Of a DNA stretch of 17,114 bases, positions 12,777 to 17,114 are shown piece by piece; within the stretch, counting starts at the first letter, position 1, and each line of letters opens with the position of its first letter. Below the pieces are notes generated by a model that worked only from the letters and a program-made list of their open reading frames with translations, made no database searches and had not been told where the DNA came from. The stretch is from Pseudomonadota bacterium (GTDB lineage Bacteria; Pseudomonadota; Alphaproteobacteria; Azospirillales; Azospirillaceae): the NCBI GenBank assembly GCA_023412175.1, contig JAEYOB010000675.1:1-17114 (forward strand). The letters are read 5' to 3'. Made by a program: the position numbers and the translations under genes.

Positions 12777-13517
12777 ATGATGACGGCCGCACAGCGCGGG
12801 CTGTCCCTGCTGCTGCTGCTGGTGTTCTGGCAGACCGCGGCAGCCGCCGCGGCCAGCCGCCTGCTGCCGCCGCCGTCGGATGTTCTGGACGTGATGGTGC
12901 AGGGGGTGGCGAGCGGCGAACTGCTCCGTCACCTCGCGGCGACGCTGGCGCGGGTCGCGGCGAGCTTTGTCGTCTCGATGCTGGTGGGCGTCGTGATCGG
13001 CATCGCGCTCGGTCGCTCGACGATCCTCGACCGCCTGTTCGACGGCTGGCTGGTCCTGTTCCTGAACCTGCCGGCGCTGGTGGTTATCATCCTGTGCTAC
13101 GTCTGGTTCGGCATGGTCGAGGCGGCCGCCGTCCTGGCCGTGTCGATCAACAAGATTCCCAACGTGGCGGTGATCGTGCGGGAGGGTGCGCGGGCGCTTG
13201 ACCGGGATTACCTTGATGTCGCCCAGGTGTACCGGTTCGGCCCGTTGCGCACGCTCCGGCACGTGGTGCTGCCGCAACTCGCCCCGTATTTCCTCGCGGC
13301 GGCCCGCTCCGGGCTCGCGCTGATCTGGAAGATCGTCCTGGTCGTCGAGTTGCTGGGGCGGAGCAACGGCGTGGGCTTTCAGATCAGCGTGTACTTCCAG
13401 CTGTTCGACGTCACGGCCATCCTGGCCTATACCTTCGCCTTCATCGCCGTGGTGCTGGGGGTCGAGGTGGCCGTGCTGCAACCCTTGGACCGCCGCGTGG
13501 CGCACTGGCGGCGTTAG
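12777..13517 (+). CDS. ABC transporter permease, NitT/TauT-like
   Basis: This 246-residue inner-membrane permease has about six hydrophobic helices: near residues 8-25, 50-75, 85-105, 108-125, 175-195 and 212-235. The cytoplasmic EAA-type loop DYLDVAQVYRFGPLRTLRHV, ending VVLPQ, is the docking site for an ATP-binding subunit. Its length and pattern match SsuC/TauC-like permeases. The true start is the ATG at 12777, directly followed by a second ATG; the frame is open further upstream inside the binding-protein gene, but that part does not look like protein. The 10 bp spacing indicates one operon with the binding protein. No ATPase gene follows: the next gene is on the opposite strand. The ATPase must be shared or encoded elsewhere. 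Confidence 0.88.
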   Translation: MMTAAQRGLSLLLLLVFWQTAAAAAASRLLPPPSDVLDVMVQGVASGELLRHLAATLARVAASFVVSMLVGVVIGIALGRSTILDRLFDGWLVLFLNLPALVVIILCYVWFGMVEAAAVLAVSINKIPNVAVIVREGARALDRDYLDVAQVYRFGPLRTLRHVVLPQLAPYFLAAARSGLALIWKIVLVVELLGRSNGVGFQISVYFQLFDVTAILAYTFAFIAVVLGVEVAVLQPLDRRVAHWRR

Positions 13518-13625
13518 GGCGGTTCTCCGAGGGATGACGCCAGGATTTCGCCTTTCCCGCATGCCGGGCCGTCGGCAAACTGGCGGTGCCAGAACAGGTG
13601 TGGGTGCGAAAAACCGGTGACCTGA

Positions 13626-14471
13626 TCATCCGGAAGCTTGGCGCGGACCGCTGTCGGGCTTCGGCTTTTCCGGCTCGTGTTCCGGCACGGGGTTCGGGGC
13701 GACGGAGAGGCCCAGGCACCAGCCCAGGTAAAACCGCAGATCGTCGGAGAACGCTTCAGGCGTGTAGAGCTGCAGGCCTGGATTGCCGATGACTTGCGAG
13801 CCCGCCTGGATTCCCCAAGCGAGGAGCATCCAGCCACCCGCCACCCAGGCCGTGAGTTTCGCCAATGCCGGAAAGGTGTTTGCATCCCAGTGGCGAAGCA
13901 CGATCCTGGTGCCGAGCAGCGCGATCAGAAAGCCCGGAGCTGCGCTCGTCGCCACGATCGGCCAGCCCCACCCGTAAAGATGGCCGATGATGAGGATCCA
14001 GGCGCACGCCAAGCCTGCCGCCGGAAGGGCGAAGCGGCGCGCCGTACCCGCCACGAACCACGCGGCCGTAACGGCGGCCGGGATCGACGCCCATTCAAAC
14101 GCGCTGTCGATGGCTTGTGCCAGGTTTGCCTGTTTCGCCTCGTCGCCGGGATGGTTGCCGCCGAGATACGCGATCATCGCTTCGTGGACGCACACGACAA
14201 CGACCCCGAAGGCAAGCGAGACCAGGACGCTCAGCAGCAGGCCTCTGGTTCGCTCGTGATCCAGCCGCCACTGGCCGGCCTTGAGCCGTTCCACGAGCGG
14301 TTCGACGAAAAAGGCAAAGAGGGTGCCGATGAACAGCGCGGAGTACAATTCGGCGGCTCCGAAATGGCCGCGCATGAGCACGAATCCTTGCCAGATCAGC
14401 TCCGGGGCGAAGGCACAGACGGACACCCACACAGTGAAGACGGCATAGGCCAGCCCACGTTCGAACGGCAC
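13626..14471 (-). CDS. Multi-pass integral membrane protein, uncharacterised
   Basis: I do not recognise this 281-residue protein. It has about seven hydrophobic segments: roughly residues 8-30, 40-60, 78-97, 130-145, 150-172, 174-192 and 205-225. A hydrophilic stretch with GGNHPGDEAKQANLAQ lies between the third and fourth, and the cytoplasmic-looking tail is rich in Pro, Glu and Lys (PVPEHEPEKPKPDSG). The chosen start is a GTG at 14471, preceded by GGAGG with 6-base spacing; no ATG in frame gives the first helix. It converges on the ABC permease with a 108 bp gap and lies 85 bp after the GST-like gene on the same strand. It may share that gene's transcript, but the spacing is too long to be sure. 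Nothing in it suggests a catalytic site. Confidence 0.75.
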   Translation of the reverse strand: MPFERGLAYAVFTVWVSVCAFAPELIWQGFVLMRGHFGAAELYSALFIGTLFAFFVEPLVERLKAGQWRLDHERTRGLLLSVLVSLAFGVVVVCVHEAMIAYLGGNHPGDEAKQANLAQAIDSAFEWASIPAAVTAAWFVAGTARRFALPAAGLACAWILIIGHLYGWGWPIVATSAAPGFLIALLGTRIVLRHWDANTFPALAKLTAWVAGGWMLLAWGIQAGSQVIGNPGLQLYTPEAFSDDLRFYLGWCLGLSVAPNPVPEHEPEKPKPDSGPRQASG

Positions 14472-14556
14472 GGGATGCCTCCATGGTCAAGCGGCTTCGC
14501 TGGGTCGATGCTGATTCCTCTGCTCGATGATGCCTTGCGCCGGCATCGACCTGTGC

Positions 14557-15261
14557 TCATTCGGGCGGTGCCAGACTGACCAGCGGAGCCGTTCGTCCGC
14601 AGAAGTCGACCAGATTGGGCTGGGTTGAGACAAACGCACGCAGCGGCGTGTCGATCTCGTACCGGTGGATGTTGGGCAGGAACCCCATCAGCGCCGCGTC
14701 GATGCTGCGCGGGGTGTCGCCGAAGATGAACGGCCGGTCCGCCAACGTGCCAGCCACCGCGTCCAGGTCGGCGACGCCGCGGGCGTAGACCTGTTCGGGT
14801 TCATAGCGGCCGATGCCTTGGAAATAATAGCGCTTCAGGTTGTACTGGCGTGCCGCCTCGAGCATCGCTTCGGTGAGGCCCGGATGGGTGTTGAGCAATT
14901 GGTCCCGAAACAGCGGCCAGAACCGCGCATCGGACCACCGCGAGTAGGACATTACCCAATAGAGATCATCGAGCGTGCGCCGGATCATATGGCCGATGCG
15001 GCGTTCGGCCTCGCTGAGGCCGTCATCGATGGGCAACCGATGAGTTCCGATCAGGTGAGCGATGATGAGATCGCTGTCTCCGATCACCCCGCCGTCAGCC
15101 ACGATGTACGGAAGTTGCCCGCGTGGTGCTTCGCGGGTGTCGATGATGTGCTCTTGCCGATAGGGCAGCTCGCACAGGCGCAGGAACGCCACGACCTTGA
15201 GACCGTACGGATTGTTGTCCGCGAGACCGAAGAGGTGGGGATAGGTGTAAAGCGTGATCAT
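14557..15261 (-). CDS. Glutathione S-transferase-like protein (Fax/metaxin-like)
   Basis: This 234-residue protein starts with a thioredoxin-like domain (MITLYTYPHLFGLADNNPYG, then a LRLCELPYRQEHI helix-strand), the GQLPYIVADGGVIGDSDLII element typical of the GST glutathione site, and a helical C-terminal domain. The LYWVMSYSRWSDARFWPLF region and the IDAALMGFL segment resemble the failed-axon-connections/metaxin-like GST group more than classical detoxifying GSTs. The ATG at 15261 with GGGAG upstream is preferred over a longer start at 15333, which adds 24 low-quality residues. It lies between the C1-pathway gene, 143 bp upstream, and an unknown membrane protein. A glutathione role in formaldehyde or sulfide chemistry is possible, but nothing in the sequence shows it. 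Confidence 0.85.
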   Translation of the reverse strand: MITLYTYPHLFGLADNNPYGLKVVAFLRLCELPYRQEHIIDTREAPRGQLPYIVADGGVIGDSDLIIAHLIGTHRLPIDDGLSEAERRIGHMIRRTLDDLYWVMSYSRWSDARFWPLFRDQLLNTHPGLTEAMLEAARQYNLKRYYFQGIGRYEPEQVYARGVADLDAVAGTLADRPFIFGDTPRSIDAALMGFLPNIHRYEIDTPLRAFVSTQPNLVDFCGRTAPLVSLAPPE

Positions 15262-15404
15262 GGCCGGCTCCCATCCGATCGCAACCCGGCTGGCGAACGG
15301 GCGCCCCCCGTAGCGCCGGGAGCAGCATGGCACGGTGCGTGGACATCCGGTATCCGATCATTGGAACAGTATGTCCGGGCGCTCCGGTGCAGCGGTTTGC
15401 GGCC

Positions 15405-16466
15405 TCACGAGGAACCGCTTGCCAAGCCATTCGGACCTCGCAGGGCCAGCCAGCCGACGCTGGCGGCCGGCGCGAACCAGCCGACCCGTTCCCGCAACTC
15501 GGGTGCGACGGGCAGGTGGGCTTCGAAGTCACGGTAGGGCAGGCTCTGCCGCTCGGCCAGACGCCGGACCAGGAAGCGGCCGACCCCGGCTCCGACCAGC
15601 GGAACGCCGTCCCCGACGCAGGCACGCGACCCTACTTGGTCGAGCGCGTCCTCGATCTGCCGAAGCTGACGCTCCGCCAGATGGCGGGCCAGCCGGCGTG
15701 CGGCGGGAACGCTGTCCGGCCCCAAGTCCTCGCCCACCATCCGCAGCAGCCGCCGTGCGCTGGCCGTCACGCTGCGATCCCGGCCGTCCGCGGTGGGATG
15801 CTGGTCGGCTTCCTCCGGCAGCGTTCCTGACAGGCGGTGCACGTCGGCCATGGTGGCTAACAGTTCGGCCATCAGGGCGCGCCGACGGCCGGCGAAAGGA
15901 ACAACGCCGGCCACCGCCATGACGGGCGTGCGCACGACGCCGCTGTAGACCAGTTCCCCGTTCTCCAGGCGCTCTGCATCGGTGTAGCCGGCCTGCCGCG
16001 GGCCTCCGCCCGCAAGGGGAACGATGTCGGTCGTGGTGCTGCCGACGTCGAGCAGGATGCCGTCGCCGGCCATGGCCGCCACCAACGCAGTGGCGTGCCA
16101 GTTGGCCGAGGCCACCGCATCCACATGGTCCGGAACGGCGTCGGCCGGGATCAAGCCTCGGGGACCGGCAAAGACCTCCAGGTTCACCGCAGGCAAGGTG
16201 GAACGTGTTGTTTCGACGATGCGACGCACGCCGTCCGCCCGGTCGTCGAAGAGGTCGGCCAGTTCCCCGGTCATGGTCGCGGCGACACGCTGCGGTTGTT
16301 CCCAGTCGGAGAGAACAGCCGTCAGCGCCGCATCCAGGCGGTCCAACCCCTGCCAGAGCGGACAGGGCACCTGGGCAAGGCCCCGCAGCGTCCCCGTGCT
16401 GTCGAACAGGGCGGCCTTCAGGTGCGCGCCGCCGATGTCCAGGGCGATCAGTCCGCCGTTTCCCAT
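15405..16466 (-). CDS. H4MPT-linked C1 transfer pathway protein (hydantoinase/ASKHA-like)
   Basis: This 353-residue protein belongs to the hydantoinase/oxoprolinase-like ASKHA group that tracks with tetrahydromethanopterin-dependent formaldehyde oxidation in methylotrophs and with methanogens. It probably acts in synthesis of the pterin or a related C1 carrier; the exact reaction is not known to me. Visible motifs are an N-terminal phosphate-1 loop (ALDIGGAHLKAA, DIGG at 10-13), ATMTGELADLF near 63-73, SANWHATA near 120-127, the phosphate-2 loop LLDVGSTTTDIVPL (DVGSTTTD at 140-147) and a C-terminal GVPLVGAGVGRFL adenosine-type motif. The ATG lies 19 bp inside the upstream ATP-grasp gene, with a GGAG site before it, so the two are translationally linked. 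The presence of this gene implies the host has the H4MPT pathway. Confidence 0.9.
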   Translation of the reverse strand: MGNGGLIALDIGGAHLKAALFDSTGTLRGLAQVPCPLWQGLDRLDAALTAVLSDWEQPQRVAATMTGELADLFDDRADGVRRIVETTRSTLPAVNLEVFAGPRGLIPADAVPDHVDAVASANWHATALVAAMAGDGILLDVGSTTTDIVPLAGGGPRQAGYTDAERLENGELVYSGVVRTPVMAVAGVVPFAGRRRALMAELLATMADVHRLSGTLPEEADQHPTADGRDRSVTASARRLLRMVGEDLGPDSVPAARRLARHLAERQLRQIEDALDQVGSRACVGDGVPLVGAGVGRFLVRRLAERQSLPYRDFEAHLPVAPELRERVGWFAPAASVGWLALRGPNGLASGSS

Positions 16467-17114
16467 CCCATCGGCTCCAAGTGAAGGGGAACCGGCGCGA
16501 TCCGGCCCACGGGAGGGGGCGGCGTGGGCGGTTCGTGCAGCAGGCCGAGCACGGCCGCCGCGACGTTCACCCCGGTCGCGCGCCGCACGCCCACGTACGA
16601 GGTGGTGAGGCGCGGGTTGACCTCCAAAACCAACGGCCCCTGTGCCGTCGCGATGAAATCCACGCCGACGTAGCCGAAGAGGCCCGGCATGGCTGCCGCG
16701 ACACGCTGGGCGAGGTCATGCAGGTCGGGCGAGGAAGCCCTGCCGCCGACGATGCCTCCGCGGTAGACGAAGGATGAGCCGGACAGCTCGACGTGCTGGC
16801 GGTTTACGGTCAGCAGCCAGGCCTGCCCGTCACGGCAGAGCATGGAAAGGCTGGCCGGGGTACCGGGAACGAAGGGCTGAAGGACGAAGCCGGCGCGTTC
16901 TGAACTGGCACGCCAACGAGCCCACGCATCGCTGTCGTGAAGCAGGCGGGTCTCCATGCATCCTACCCCGTCGTCGGGTTTGACGACCCAGGGGCCGCCG
17001 CCCGGCGGCTCATCCATGTCATCGGCACGCCAGACCGGCACGACGGGAACCCCTGCCGCCGAGAGGGTCGCGGCCGTGGCCGCCTTGCTCGCCGCGATGG
17101 CCACGGCGTCGGGG
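16448..17114 (-). CDS. ATP-grasp ligase of the H4MPT/C1 gene cluster, partial (5' end beyond window)
   Basis: The visible 222 codons are the C-terminal part of an ATP-grasp protein; the frame is open to the right edge and the pre-ATP-grasp N-terminal domain, about 80-120 residues, is missing. Motifs are the start of the ATP-binding domain (IAASKAATAATLSAAGVPVV), the lysine loop WVVKPDDGVGCMET, the hinge GFVLQPFVPGTPASLSML, YVGVDFIA, and the metal-binding strand LVLEVNPRLTTSYVG with its Glu-x-Asn pair. A GTG at 17104 is only an internal codon, since the reading frame continues upstream. Together with the overlapping downstream gene it resembles the OrfY-type ligase in methylotroph H4MPT clusters, proposed to join an amino acid to a C1-carrier cofactor. 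The substrate is inferred and not known. Confidence 0.85.
   Translation of the reverse strand, partial: PDAVAIAASKAATAATLSAAGVPVVPVWRADDMDEPPGGGPWVVKPDDGVGCMETRLLHDSDAWARWRASSERAGFVLQPFVPGTPASLSMLCRDGQAWLLTVNRQHVELSGSSFVYRGGIVGGRASSPDLHDLAQRVAAAMPGLFGYVGVDFIATAQGPLVLEVNPRLTTSYVGVRRATGVNVAAAVLGLLHEPPTPPPPVGRIAPVPLHLEPMGWETAD

Noticed and set aside
13580..13592. CTGGC-GGT-GCCAG hairpin between the convergent permease and membrane-protein genes as a terminator
   Set aside because: The stem is only 5 bp with a 3-base loop, and neither strand has a following T-run.
15341..15376. GGACAT...ATGTCC inverted repeat between the C1 protein gene and the GST-like gene
   Set aside because: A 6-base match separated by 24 bases is expected by chance and has no supporting promoter or T-run.
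1..17114. CRISPR array, insertion sequence, tRNA, attachment site or prophage
   Set aside because: No regular direct repeats, transposase or integrase motifs, terminal inverted repeats or tRNA-like cloverleaf were seen on either strand.

Overview
The window is high-GC DNA with tightly packed genes, short ATGA start/stop overlaps and good Shine-Dalgarno sites. It reads as the chromosome of a methylotrophic or PQQ-using alphaproteobacterium. A Rhodospirillales- or Methylobacterium-like host is an inference from gene content; there is no rRNA or marker gene to prove it. No tRNA, rRNA, CRISPR array, transposase or integrase was seen. Nearly everything belongs to one theme: oxidation of one-carbon compounds (methanol, formaldehyde, methylated sulfur) through to formate and CO2.

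Layout. (1) 1-1824, minus strand: a selenium-binding-protein/methanethiol-oxidase family protein, followed 9 bp later by a NicO/TauE-like membrane protein cut by the window edge. (2) 2026-4443, minus strand: a PQQ biosynthesis operon pqqA-pqqC-pqqD-pqqE. PqqC/D/E are linked by 4-base overlaps. pqqB is absent, and the 149 bp between pqqA and pqqC hold only a possible 34-codon ORF. (3) 4444-4767: an AT-rich gap carrying the probable pqqA promoter and leader. (4) 4768-9248, minus strand: a two-gene NAD-dependent tungsten/molybdenum formate dehydrogenase. Its beta subunit is a NuoE-NuoF fusion, as in FDH1 of Methylobacterium extorquens. (5) 9383-9721, plus strand: a small secreted four-cysteine protein. 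(6) 9729-11500, minus strand: a secreted metallo-beta-lactamase-fold hydrolase and a SoxYZ-like fused carrier, the 'quinoprotein relay' pair found beside PQQ-dependent dehydrogenases. (7) 11771-13517, plus strand, divergent from (6): a substrate-binding protein and permease of a NitT/TauT-like ABC importer, with no ATPase gene. (8) 13626-15261, minus strand: an unrecognised multi-pass membrane protein and a glutathione S-transferase-like protein. (9) 15405-17114, minus strand: an ASKHA/hydantoinase-like 'H4MPT-linked C1 transfer' protein and, overlapping upstream of it, an ATP-grasp ligase cut by the window edge.

How they fit together (inference). PQQ serves a periplasmic alcohol dehydrogenase, which is not in the window. 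The SoxYZ-like carrier, the hydrolase and the small Cys protein look like its periplasmic accessories. Formaldehyde from methanol, or from methanethiol if the SBP56 protein is an oxidase, would be oxidised by the tetrahydromethanopterin pathway, to which the two right-end genes are linked. The resulting formate would be oxidised by the formate dehydrogenase to give NADH. The most notable points are the missing pqqB, the SBP56/NicO-like pair beside PQQ genes, the ATPase-less transporter divergent from the SoxYZ-like pair, and several uncharacterised conserved-looking proteins (the four-Cys secreted protein, the 281-residue membrane protein and the GST-like protein).
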